Assembly (NCBI GenBank): GCA_002320595.1
Contig: DCKB01000051.1
Location: 1 to 36,375, forward strand
Direction: 5' to 3'
Length of the DNA: 36,375 nucleotides
From: Christensenella sp. UBA1685
Lineage (GTDB): Bacteria; Bacillota; Clostridia; Christensenellales; CAG-138
In this document: positions 1-6,283 of the stretch, one piece after another
Layout: every line of letters starts with the position of its first letter
Numbering within the stretch: the stretch's first letter is position 1
The notes under the pieces: generated by a model
The model's input: only the letters and a program-made list of their open reading frames with translations
Told to the model about the DNA's origin: nothing
Databases searched by the model: none
Made by a program: the position numbers and the translations under genes

Positions 1-194
1 ACAATGGCAAAGTAGAGCGCAGCCACCGTGAGGATCAGCGTCGCTTCTACGACTCCCATCGTTTCTACTCGCTTGCCGACTTCGATGCTCAGCTCGCTGT
101 GCATCGAAGAGCCTCCAATAACCGTCCTATGCGCCCTTTACAGTATTGCTCGCCCAACCTTTTCCTTCGTTGCTATACCGTCCAACATGTTTGA
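1..194 (+). CDS. IS481-like transposase, C-terminal fragment (5' end outside window)
   Basis: Reading from base 3, the plus strand encodes about 63 residues that begin NGKVERSHREDQRRFYDSHR, continue with SLADFDAQLAVHRRASNNRP and MRPLQYCSP, and end YTVQHV at a TGA (192-194). The 'NGKVERSHR' block containing the third catalytic acidic residue, followed by a 'NNRPMRPL' block, is characteristic of the C-terminus of integrase-core (DDE) transposases of the IS481/IS3-like group. The gene is truncated only by the window edge, so whether the full element is intact is unknown. Just after the stop, a short palindrome (GTTTGACAAAC, 189-199) and the bases up to about 204 could be the element's right end, but the matching left end is not visible. 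It converges with the minus-strand operon that ends at 260. Confidence 0.8.
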   Translation, partial: NGKVERSHREDQRRFYDSHRFYSLADFDAQLAVHRRASNNRPMRPLQYCSPNLFLRCYTVQHV

Positions 195-259
195 CAAACC
201 TACATCCGCGAGATCAGAAACGCTCGGAAAGGCAAATCCGTGTTAGTGATATTTCACGG

Positions 260-1042
260 CTACACCAACGCCCGTGCAAAAGCAGTTTCAATGGTTGCAA
301 CCGCATTGCCCGATGCATCGTAAAACACAACCGTTGCAACGGGTGGGGCGCCGTCGGCGAACGTGCCAGGGATGATTTGCGCCGACCATGGGTCAACACA
401 TTCGGCAAGGGGTTCAAGGAGATAGTTCGCGGAAGACTGTTTGTCGGCTTCCTCCGGCGTGGCGAGCGAAAAGAGGAACACCCCTTCATGTTCCCGTTCT
501 GCAGAAAGCGCATAAGAAATGGGCGCGGCATCCGGATAGCCGAGCGAGGCGCTGGGCGCAAGCGTGAAGGAAAGCTCGGCACGCACGGCCTCCGGAACAT
601 CGTCGAACGCGGCGATGACGAGCGTTTCCTCAGGAAACCCCATGTAGCGCGGATATCCGGGGCATGCAGCGACGGTCACACCATCGGCGGACTTGGGAAA
701 TAGGTACAGGGAATCGCCGCTGCCGCTTCCCGCGCCCCAGCCCAACCGCAGCGGACCGTTTTGTGAAACACCGTAAAAACCGGCCGCGACGTCGCCGTAT
801 TCTACGGCGAGCAGGCGTGTGGCGTTGCCGTTGTAAAGCATCTGCGGTTCACAGGCAAGCACCTCCCCGTGCATGGAAATAAGAGCGCGCCGTTCCGCCC
901 GGCGCAAAGCCTGTTCCGGGGAGAAAGCGGGGTAACCCGATACGGCGTAGACGACAAAAAGCAGCACCGCCGCAGCAAGGACGCACAACGCAATGCGGGC
1001 GATGCGCGGGAGCGGCTTCGGTTTAACATGGATGCGTTTCAT
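260..1042 (-). CDS. Single-TM hypothetical protein, last gene of PadR operon
   Basis: This 260-residue protein has a basic N-terminus (MKRIHVKPKPLPRIAR) followed by one hydrophobic helix at about residues 15-36. The rest is predicted extracytoplasmic and has no motif that I recognise. The start codon overlaps the stop of the upstream gene by 4 bp (ATGA), so the two are probably translationally coupled and expressed together. The gene ends 65 bp from the convergent transposase fragment. PadR-linked membrane proteins of this kind are common in Bacillota, but no function can be assigned. Confidence 0.75.
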   Translation of the reverse strand: MKRIHVKPKPLPRIARIALCVLAAAVLLFVVYAVSGYPAFSPEQALRRAERRALISMHGEVLACEPQMLYNGNATRLLAVEYGDVAAGFYGVSQNGPLRLGWGAGSGSGDSLYLFPKSADGVTVAACPGYPRYMGFPEETLVIAAFDDVPEAVRAELSFTLAPSASLGYPDAAPISYALSAEREHEGVFLFSLATPEEADKQSSANYLLEPLAECVDPWSAQIIPGTFADGAPPVATVVFYDASGNAVATIETAFARALV

Positions 1043-1869
1043 GCGGCATCCCCTCCTTCCGTTAAGTCAATGCGCAGAGCGAACGAGCAGCCCATACGCC
1101 CGTAGCGCAGTTCCACCCATTCCGCATCAGGATCAAGCGTGCTGATCCACATCTGGAAGCGGTAGCGCAGCAGCGTCCGCCCAACCGGGTTGCCGCAAAC
1201 CTCGCGCTCCTCATAGTCGCTGTGCGAAACTTTTTGACAGCGGCTCGGGTAAAGGTTGCCCTCGCTGTCCACAGCGTAGATGGATTCCCGCAAGCCATCC
1301 GGACTTCCCGCCCACGGCAGCGGATGCGCGGCTTCCAACACGAAATAAACGGCTTCATACGTTTGTGGCATATTCTCCTGCTTTTCAACCCATGTGCCGC
1401 GGCGATGCGTCACAACCGGGAGAGAGAACGTATAGCCGTTGCATTTGTCCGTGCAGTTGGGATAAAGATAGGTGATTTCGCGGCGGTAGGTTTCGTCCGA
1501 CTCCGTGGCGAGCCCTTGAAAGGGTTCGGGAAACCCATAGCCCGAAAAATCCATCCCCGTGCTGCAGGAGACCATGAGGAGAAGCACTGCCGAAAGCGCA
1601 ACGAGCCATTTTGCGGCCACATACAGCCACCCGAGATAGGGCTTATGCACCTTCGCAAGCGCTGCGCCCGTTTCATCCGCATCCCCCATGGCGGCAAGCG
1701 TCTGCCGCTCCGCCTCCTGAGCCGTCAGCCCCTCCTGCACAAGCGCGTCGAAATGGTCTTCCATGTGTTCAAGCAGCTCCTGCTCCACATCGGGCCGATC
1801 CGCCTTGAACCGGATGTGCGCGGCCGCGCGGCTGCACCAGCTTTGGAAGGCAAGTCTGTTGCTTTTCAT
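1039..1869 (-). CDS. Membrane protein with N-terminal permease-prefix-like domain
   Basis: The protein is 276 residues long. Residues 1-75 are charged and helical, with a pattern (VEQELLEHMEDHFDALVQEG, then QEAERQTLAAMGD) typical of the short permease-prefix / HAAS-like domain that often sits beside PadR regulators. A transmembrane helix lies at about residues 80-102, and the remaining ~170 residues are predicted outside the membrane and unrecognised. A cysteine directly follows the hydrophobic stretch (LLLMVSC), but it lies far from the N-terminus, so I do not call it a lipobox. The gene starts 4 bp after the padR stop and overlaps the next gene by 4 bp. The domain call rests on the sequence pattern and the context. 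Confidence 0.75.
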   Translation of the reverse strand: MKSNRLAFQSWCSRAAAHIRFKADRPDVEQELLEHMEDHFDALVQEGLTAQEAERQTLAAMGDADETGAALAKVHKPYLGWLYVAAKWLVALSAVLLLMVSCSTGMDFSGYGFPEPFQGLATESDETYRREITYLYPNCTDKCNGYTFSLPVVTHRRGTWVEKQENMPQTYEAVYFVLEAAHPLPWAGSPDGLRESIYAVDSEGNLYPSRCQKVSHSDYEEREVCGNPVGRTLLRYRFQMWISTLDPDAEWVELRYGRMGCSFALRIDLTEGGDAA

Positions 1870-1873
1870 TGCC

Positions 1874-2218
1874 TTACGCCCCCACGGGTGCGCAGCCCTG
1901 CACGACGGCGTTCACCTTTTCGGAAAAAAAGCGCCATTCCTCCGTTTTGTCCTGCAACAGCTCCAGCCCTGCGGGTGTGATGCGGTAATACTTCCGCTCG
2001 CGCCCGTTTTCCGCCTCGCGGCGGAAGCTCTTTACGCGGCCGTCTTTCTCGAGCGCGTGCAGGATGGGGTAAAGCGTGCCCTCCCGAAGCTGAAACGTGC
2101 CGTCCGAACGGCGCGCAAGCTCCGCGATCATTTGATACCCGTATTTTTCCCCATCCGAGAGAAGAGACAGCACGAGCAGCGTTGTGCTGCCGGCCATCAG
2201 GCTTTTGTCAATCTGCAT
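1874..2218 (-). CDS. PadR family transcriptional regulator
   Basis: This 114-residue protein has the PadR winged-helix pattern throughout: a first helix with 'LLVLSLLSDGEKYGYQMI', then 'LREGTLYPILHALEKDGRV', then 'RERKYYRITPAGLELL'. PadR proteins are dimeric repressors, usually of membrane or transport functions, that dissociate on ligand binding. The length is normal for the short PadR subfamily. It is the first gene of a three-gene minus-strand operon, with a good ribosome site (TAGGAGG) before the ATG. The promoter at 2254-2282 is overlapped by inverted repeats of the ATGT/ACAT type used by PadR proteins, so autoregulation is likely. The ligand is unknown. Confidence 0.9.
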   Translation of the reverse strand: MQIDKSLMAGSTTLLVLSLLSDGEKYGYQMIAELARRSDGTFQLREGTLYPILHALEKDGRVKSFRREAENGRERKYYRITPAGLELLQDKTEEWRFFSEKVNAVVQGCAPVGA

Positions 2219-2236
2219 GGGAACCTCCTATACCTT

Positions 2237-2282
2237 GATGATCTATGTATTGAATTATACATAGATGATCGATGTATGTCAA
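2237..2282 (-). promoter_or_regulatory. Consensus sigma-A promoter with PadR-type operator
   Basis: On the minus strand the -35 is TTGACA (2277-2282) and the -10 is TATAAT (2254-2259), separated by exactly 17 bp, so both hexamers are perfect consensus. Overlapping them is an inverted repeat, GATGATCTATGTA (2237-2249) and TACATAGATGATC (2258-2270), with 12 of 13 pairs and an 8-bp spacer. It contains the ATGTA-N8-TACAT core expected of PadR sites. A direct copy, GATGATCGATGTA (2264-2276), differs from the left arm at one base. So strong a promoter under so dense an operator implies tight repression. Confidence 0.75.
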
Positions 2283-2343
2283 GAGAGGATCTGCAGAAAA
2301 ACATGCATTACAGGGGGAGGCATATAAGGATCGGGAAATCATC

Positions 2344-2416
2344 TGTCTTTTTTGAGACAAAATGATATTGACATTTCCTAGCAATATGGTATACTATAAA
2401 TGTCTTAAATAAGACA
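2344..2416 (+). promoter_or_regulatory. Promoter of the Crp/Fnr-ABC operon with two flanking 16-bp palindromes
   Basis: The -35 is TTGACA (2368-2373) and the -10 is TATACT (2390-2395), with 16 bp between them and a TGG extended -10 element. Two 16-bp palindromes flank the promoter. TGTCTTTTTTGAGACA (2344-2359) lies upstream of the -35. TGTCTTAAATAAGACA (2401-2416), with perfect 7-bp arms, covers the expected start of transcription. They share TGTCT-N6-AGACA, the size and symmetry of a Crp/Fnr dimer site, and the first gene encodes such a regulator. The downstream site should repress. Assigning the sites to this regulator is inference. Confidence 0.65.
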
Positions 2417-2429
2417 GACGGAGGAAGCG

Positions 2430-3110
2430 ATGGAACGGACGCATCGGGAGGATTACCTGCAGACAGCGATGGTAACACCGCTGTTCCGGGGACTCCCGGC
2501 GGCATTTGTGAAAGACGCCGCCGCGCGCGGCTATGCGGAATGCTTTGCCGCAGGAACGCCCGTGTTCCTTTCCGGGGATGCAAAACGCCGGCTCGGCGTG
2601 CTTGTTTCGGGCAAAGCGGAGGTTTACAAGCCCGCCGGAACCGGGCGCGTGCTGATGAGCGTGCTCACCCCGGGGGCCCTGCTGGGCGCGGCGAGCCTGT
2701 TTCTGGCGGATGCGCATGCTGTTACCGAGGTCGATGCGCTTACCCCCTGCGAGGTGCTGTTTTTTGACGAAGAAACGCTTAAAACGCTCATGCAGGAAAA
2801 CTTTGCCCTTGCGGAAAACTATTTCTGCTATTTGACCGAACGCATCCACTTCCTGACGGGGCGCATTGAAAGCATTGCATCCCCCACGGTTGCGGATAAG
2901 CTGCTCAACTACCTTGCGCAGAACGCGGAAAACGGAGCGGTCGGCATACCGCAGGGCTACAACCGGCTGGCAAGTACGCTTTCCGTAAGCCGCGCATCCC
3001 TTTACCGTGTGATGGGTGAGCTGGAGCGGGAAGGCCGCATTGCACGGGAAGGAAAACGAATCCTCATAAAAGAAGTAAACCATAAAGAAATGGAAGGAAG
3101 AGAACAATGA
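2430..3110 (+). CDS. Crp/Fnr family transcriptional regulator
   Basis: This 226-residue protein has an N-terminal cyclic-nucleotide-binding-like beta-roll at about residues 15-125 (for example 'GYAECFAAGTPVFLSGDAKR' and 'LTPGALLGAASLF'). A long dimerisation helix follows, and then a C-terminal winged helix at about 150-215 with recognition-helix region 'RLASTLSVSRASLYRVMGEL'. I see no cysteine cluster of the Fnr iron-sulphur type, so it probably senses a small molecule or a non-FeS signal. Its stop overlaps the start of the ABC lipoprotein gene by 4 bp (3107-3110), so regulator and transporter are co-expressed. Palindromes at its promoter suggest autoregulation. The effector is unknown. Confidence 0.9.
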   Translation: MERTHREDYLQTAMVTPLFRGLPAAFVKDAAARGYAECFAAGTPVFLSGDAKRRLGVLVSGKAEVYKPAGTGRVLMSVLTPGALLGAASLFLADAHAVTEVDALTPCEVLFFDEETLKTLMQENFALAENYFCYLTERIHFLTGRIESIASPTVADKLLNYLAQNAENGAVGIPQGYNRLASTLSVSRASLYRVMGELEREGRIAREGKRILIKEVNHKEMEGREQ

Positions 3111-4078
3111 AACGAATTGCTGCACTTTTTCTGATCGTATGCATGGCGGTTGCGCTGTTTGCCGGCTGTGGAGGGCAAAAAGCCACGCCCATCAACATCG
3201 GCGCGCTGAAGGGCCCCACGGGAATGGGCATGGTAACGCTCATGGGGGAGGAGTTTTCGGGCAAGTACAACATCACCATTGAGTCCGCACCGGACGTTGT
3301 CACAGGAAAGCTCATCAACGGGGAACTTGACATCGCCGCAGTGCCGGTGAACCTTGCTTCCGTGCTGTACAACAAAACGAAGGATGAAAGCGGCAATAGC
3401 AACATTATGATGATTGCCGTGAACACGCTTGGCGTGCTGTATGTGCTTGAGGATGGAGATACTGTGAACAGCCTCGCCGATCTCGCGGGGAAGACGCTGT
3501 ATGCCACCGGCCAGGGCTCTACGCCGGAATATATGCTTTCCTATCTGCTGGAAAAAAGCGGGCTTACGGACAGCGTGAGCGTGGAATACAAGGCCGAGCA
3601 CAGCGAACTTGCAACGCTGATGGCTTCGGGCGAAGTCAAGCTTGGCATGCTGCCGGAACCCAATGTGACGGCCACCATGGCGAAGAACGAGAACCTGCGC
3701 GTGGCGCTCGATCTCACCGAGGAATGGAAGAATCTTGCGGGCGTGGAGCCGGTGCAGGGCTGCATCGTGGTGCGAAAGGATTACTTTGAGCAAAACAAGA
3801 CCGCCGTGCGCCTGTTCCTGAAGGAGTATAATGCGGCTGTGGATTACACCAACGCAAATCAGGCGGAGACTGCCGAACTGATGGCGAAGTACGAAATTAT
3901 CCCCTCCGCTGCCATTGCGGAAAAAGCGATTGACAAGTGCAACATCGTTTGCTATCGGGATGATGCCATGCGCACGGCCGCCGAGGCGATGCTTCAGGTG
4001 CTCTATGATGCGAATCCGAAGAGCGTGGGCGGCGCGATGCCGGGGGACGACTTCTATTATAACGACGCGAACAAATAA
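3107..4078 (+). CDS. ABC transporter substrate-binding lipoprotein (SsuA/NMT1-like)
   Basis: This 323-residue protein has a lipoprotein signal peptide with lipobox LFAGC (Cys21). The mature part resembles periplasmic-binding proteins of the nitrate/sulfonate/taurine/thiamine-precursor class: 'INIGALKGPTGMG', 'VTGKLINGELDIAAVPVNLA', 'LADLAGKTLYATGQGSTPEY' and 'ASGEVKLGMLPEPNVTATMA'. It would be tethered outside the membrane and deliver a small solute to the permease at 4133. The substrate cannot be told from the sequence. The gene is coupled by a 4-bp overlap to the Crp/Fnr gene. A strong terminator hairpin follows directly, so the lipoprotein may be made in excess over the membrane components. 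Confidence 0.88.
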   Translation: MKRIAALFLIVCMAVALFAGCGGQKATPINIGALKGPTGMGMVTLMGEEFSGKYNITIESAPDVVTGKLINGELDIAAVPVNLASVLYNKTKDESGNSNIMMIAVNTLGVLYVLEDGDTVNSLADLAGKTLYATGQGSTPEYMLSYLLEKSGLTDSVSVEYKAEHSELATLMASGEVKLGMLPEPNVTATMAKNENLRVALDLTEEWKNLAGVEPVQGCIVVRKDYFEQNKTAVRLFLKEYNAAVDYTNANQAETAELMAKYEIIPSAAIAEKAIDKCNIVCYRDDAMRTAAEAMLQVLYDANPKSVGGAMPGDDFYYNDANK

Positions 4079-4089
4079 CGACACAAATC

Positions 4090-4118
4090 AAATGGGGCGG
4101 CAAAGCCGCCCCATTTTT
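4090..4118 (+). terminator. Intra-operon terminator/attenuator between lipoprotein and permease
   Basis: A perfect 12-bp inverted repeat, AAATGGGGCGGC (4090-4101) with GCCGCCCCATTT (4105-4116), has a 3-base AAA loop and runs into a short T tract (4114-4118). It starts 12 bp after the lipoprotein stop and ends just before the permease ribosome site. It probably terminates part of the transcripts and sets a high ratio of binding protein to permease. Confidence 0.8.
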
Positions 4119-4132
4119 GACCGGAGGTATCT

Positions 4133-4864
4133 GTGAAACGCATCCTGAGATCCTGCGCGATTGCCCTATGCTGGCTTTTGCTGTGGCAGCTTGCCGCGAT
4201 GGCTGCGGGAAGCGCAGTGCTCCTGCCTTCGCCCTGGGAAACGGCAAAGGCCCTTGCGGCGCTTGCCGGAACAGGTTTTTTTTGGAAGACAACAGGCATG
4301 ACGCTGCTGCGCGTGGCGGCGGGATTTCTGCTCGGCATGGCGGCCGGAACGGCGCTCGGCGTGCTGACGGCGGCATCCAAAGCGGCAGACGCATTCTTTG
4401 CGCCGCTGCGCGGGGTAGTGAAGGCCACGCCCGTTACGTCGTTCATCATTCTGGTGCTGCTGTGGCTTACGGCTTCGCTTACGCCGGTGTTTATTGCGTT
4501 CCTGATGGTGCTGCCGATCGCATGGGCAAACGTACGCGAGGGAGTGCTGGCGGTGGATGCGCAGTTGTTGGAGATGGCCGAAGTCTTTCAACTCCCGCGC
4601 GCAAAAAAGCTGCGCCATATCTATCTCCCTTCCGTGCTTCCGCAATACCTTGCGGCCTGCACGACAGGCTTTGGCTTTGCATGGAAAAGCGGTGTGGCGG
4701 CAGAGGTCATCGCGCGGCCGGCGCTTTCCATCGGCAAGAATTTATATGAAAGCAAGCTGTATTTGAACACCGAGGAGCTGTTTGCATGGACGGCAATGGT
4801 GATCCTGCTGAGCATGCTGCTTGAGCGGGGGATGGTGCGCATGATGCGGAGGATACGCAAATGA
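4133..4864 (+). CDS. ABC transporter permease (SsuC/TauC-like)
   Basis: This 243-residue integral membrane protein has about six hydrophobic helices and the typical opening of the BPD-transport family ('LPSPWETAKALAAL'). The cytoplasmic coupling (EAA-type) loop lies around residues 140-165, 'LEMAEVFQLPRAKKLRHIYLP'-like, with the conserved proline and leucine positions of SsuC/TauC proteins. The GTG start is chosen because GGAGG lies 7 bases upstream. The stop overlaps the ATPase start by 4 bp (4861-4864). It forms the membrane channel for the solute bound by the lipoprotein encoded upstream. Confidence 0.88.
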   Translation: MKRILRSCAIALCWLLLWQLAAMAAGSAVLLPSPWETAKALAALAGTGFFWKTTGMTLLRVAAGFLLGMAAGTALGVLTAASKAADAFFAPLRGVVKATPVTSFIILVLLWLTASLTPVFIAFLMVLPIAWANVREGVLAVDAQLLEMAEVFQLPRAKKLRHIYLPSVLPQYLAACTTGFGFAWKSGVAAEVIARPALSIGKNLYESKLYLNTEELFAWTAMVILLSMLLERGMVRMMRRIRK

Positions 4865-5421
4865 TTGAATTGAAGCATGTGACCTGCGCCTATGGCGAAA
4901 AAACGCCGGTCAGGAACCTTACGCTTACGCTGTCCGATGCGGGCGTAATCGGCGTGTTCGGCGCGTCCGGATCCGGAAAGACGACGCTGCTGCGGCTGCT
5001 GGCGGGGCGGCTCCAGCCGACATCCGGCACGGTGGAAGGGCTTTGCGGAAAGCGCGTTTCCATGGTGTTTCAGGAGGACCGCCTTCTGCCCTGGAGGACA
5101 GCGCTTGAAAACGTGGCGCTTGTGCGCGATGGAAGCAGCGGGGACGCAACGCGCCTGCTGGATGCAATGGAGCTTTCCGCCGAGGCGGAAAAGCTGCCCG
5201 CCGCCCTTTCCGGAGGCATGCAGCGGCGCGTGGCGCTTGCGCGCGCGCTCAACTTCGGCGGGGATGTGCTTTTGCTGGATGAGCCCTTCAAGGGGTTGGA
5301 CGAGGCGCTGCGCGCGCGCGTGATCGCGGCGGTGCGCGGCCGTTTCCCGCTGACCGTGATTGCCACGCACGACCGCGCGGAGGCGGAGGCGCTTGGAATG
5401 ACGGGGGAAATCCTGTTATGA
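4861..5421 (+). CDS. ABC transporter ATP-binding protein (short, SsuB-like)
   Basis: This 186-residue ATPase has all its core motifs: Walker A GASGSGKTT (34-42), Q-loop Gln71 in 'MVFQEDRLLPW', signature LSGGM (116-120), Walker B VLLLDEP (Asp140-Glu141) and the H-loop His170. The 'QEDRLLPW' Q-loop sequence is typical of the nitrate/sulfonate/taurine import class. The protein ends 16 residues after the H-loop, well short of the ~240-260 residues of usual SsuB proteins, so it lacks the C-terminal tail. No frameshift is evident, so I read it as a naturally short but functional ATPase. Confidence 0.87.
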   Translation: MIELKHVTCAYGEKTPVRNLTLTLSDAGVIGVFGASGSGKTTLLRLLAGRLQPTSGTVEGLCGKRVSMVFQEDRLLPWRTALENVALVRDGSSGDATRLLDAMELSAEAEKLPAALSGGMQRRVALARALNFGGDVLLLDEPFKGLDEALRARVIAAVRGRFPLTVIATHDRAEAEALGMTGEILL

Positions 5422-5440
5422 TGAGGCAAGCAAAACGCGC

Positions 5441-5611
5441 ATGCCGGATGCGATGAAGGTTCTGATGCAGACGGCGGAAGTTGAAGTGAAGCTAAAAGCA
5501 GAATTGAAAACAAGCGGAAAAGGGCCCATAGGGCTCCTTTCTATGCCCGCTTTTGCCAAGGATGGAACAATATATTTTCCTGCGGCATTGACAAACACAA
5601 AATCATATTGA
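5441..5611 (+). CDS. Possible small ORF or gene remnant, 56 residues
   Basis: An open frame after the ATPase gene encodes a 56-residue peptide. It opens MPDAMKVLMQTAEVEVKLKA and contains 'GKGPIGLLSMPAFAKDG' and 'IYFPAALTNTKSY' before TGA (5609-5611). The amino-acid composition looks protein-like. There is no good ribosome site before the first ATG, and an imperfect hairpin (AAAAGGGCCC / GGGCTCCTTT, about 5519-5541) lies inside it. I do not recognise a family. It may be a degraded gene, a small protein or chance. Confidence 0.25.
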   Translation: MPDAMKVLMQTAEVEVKLKAELKTSGKGPIGLLSMPAFAKDGTIYFPAALTNTKSY

Positions 5612-5617
5612 TAAATT
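5588..5617 (+). promoter_or_regulatory. Candidate promoter for the 80-residue protein gene
   Basis: A perfect -35 hexamer TTGACA (5588-5593) is followed, 18 bp later, by TAAATT (5612-5617), a poor -10. The region between it and the gene at 5698 is AT-richer than its surroundings. The -35 is convincing and the -10 is not. Confidence 0.35.
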
Positions 5618-5697
5618 ACAATCAATCGATGCGCCGGAAACGCACTGAACTTCTAACGGGCGCAAAACAAATAGGATGGCTAAGGCGGGAAGATAGT

Positions 5698-5940
5698 ATG
5701 TTCAACAAAAAAGAACTTCTATCAACCTATTCGCATGAGAAGCAGACGCAGGTCTGCAACGTCCTGCGGGAAAACGGTATCGGCTATGAGGTGAGCACGG
5801 CAGGGACTGCGGTGAGAAACATCGGCAGCGGGTGGGTTGCCACCAATCGGTTTGGGCGTGAGGACAACACGGAATATCGCGTGTATGTAAAAAAGAAGGA
5901 ATACGGCAGGGCGCTTGAACTGCTTGATGGCATGTTCTGA
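5698..5940 (+). CDS. Small conserved-looking protein, DUF2007-like
   Basis: This 80-residue soluble protein starts MFNKKELLSTYSHEKQTQVC. The start at 5698 follows a ribosome site (GGCGGGAAG); a longer frame upstream adds residues with no conserved character. The layout (an N-terminal helix 'QVCNVLRENGIGYEV', then 'YRVYVKKKEYGRALELLDGM') resembles DUF2007-type putative signal-transducing proteins, where a strand-helix unit ends with 'V....A..LL'. The function is unknown. It stands alone between the ABC operon and the S10 operon leader. The family call is tentative. Confidence 0.6.
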   Translation: MFNKKELLSTYSHEKQTQVCNVLRENGIGYEVSTAGTAVRNIGSGWVATNRFGREDNTEYRVYVKKKEYGRALELLDGMF

Positions 5941-6043
5941 GCGCTTTTTCTTGCAAACCGGTTGAAAATCCGGTAAAATATTCCTGCGAAACACGCGGAG
6001 GCGTGTGCTGCAAAACTTTTTTCACATTTCTTTAAAAAAAGGC
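5941..6043. other. Gap upstream of the S10 promoter
   Basis: No gene is visible in this gap. A small inverted repeat ACACGC / GCGTGT (5991-5996, 6001-6006) is followed by a T run 12 bases later and might be a weak terminator for the 80-residue gene. The remainder is AT-rich sequence leading into the S10 promoter. Confidence 0.4.
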
Positions 6044-6072
6044 TTGATTTCTCTGGAAAAATCCTGTATTAT
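6044..6072 (+). promoter_or_regulatory. Promoter of the S10-spc operon
   Basis: The -35 is TTGATT (6044-6049) and the -10 is TATTAT (6067-6072), with a 17-bp spacer. AT-rich, A-tracted DNA (6014-6040) precedes it and could act as an UP-like element. It lies about 210 bp before rpsJ and is the only convincing promoter ahead of the long ribosomal cluster. Confidence 0.7.
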
Positions 6073-6078
6073 ATGTCC

Positions 6079-6283
6079 GTTGCGCGAAAACTCCTGTGTG
6101 CTTTCTGTGCAGCGAGAACGGTGAATGCCTTTGCGGGAGGTTGCCGGTTCTGCCATCCGGGTAATTTCCGCGAGGTGCCCACGATACGGGCAACGGGCGT
6201 TGGTGCGCCCGGCCGAAGTATTTCAGGAATGAAACACACGGCTGCGTGTACTGCCCCGATACAAAAAGGAGGAAAGAAATAAT
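6079..6283 (+). promoter_or_regulatory. Structured 5' leader of the S10 operon
   Basis: About 205 nt lie between the predicted start of transcription and rpsJ. Several hairpins are visible: a long bulged stem at 6133-6171 (GCGGGA with TTCCGC outside, CCGG with CCGG inside), TGCCC/GGGCA (6176-6180, 6188-6192), CGGGCG/CGCCCG (6194-6199, 6206-6211) and ACACG/CGTGT (6236-6240, 6245-6249). Dense GC-rich pairing before a ribosomal operon suggests autoregulation by one of its products, as L4 does in E. coli. Which protein, if any, binds here is not known. The ribosome site AAAGGAGG lies at the end. Confidence 0.5.

Noticed and set aside
4861..5611. Frameshift joining the short ATPase to the frame after it
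   Set aside because: The downstream frame does not resemble the C-terminal part of an SsuB-type ATPase, and all catalytic motifs are already within the 186 residues.
6073..6282. Open frame in the S10 leader (about 69 residues)
   Set aside because: No ribosome site at its ATG, Cys/Arg-rich composition without any family pattern, and it overlaps the hairpins of the leader.
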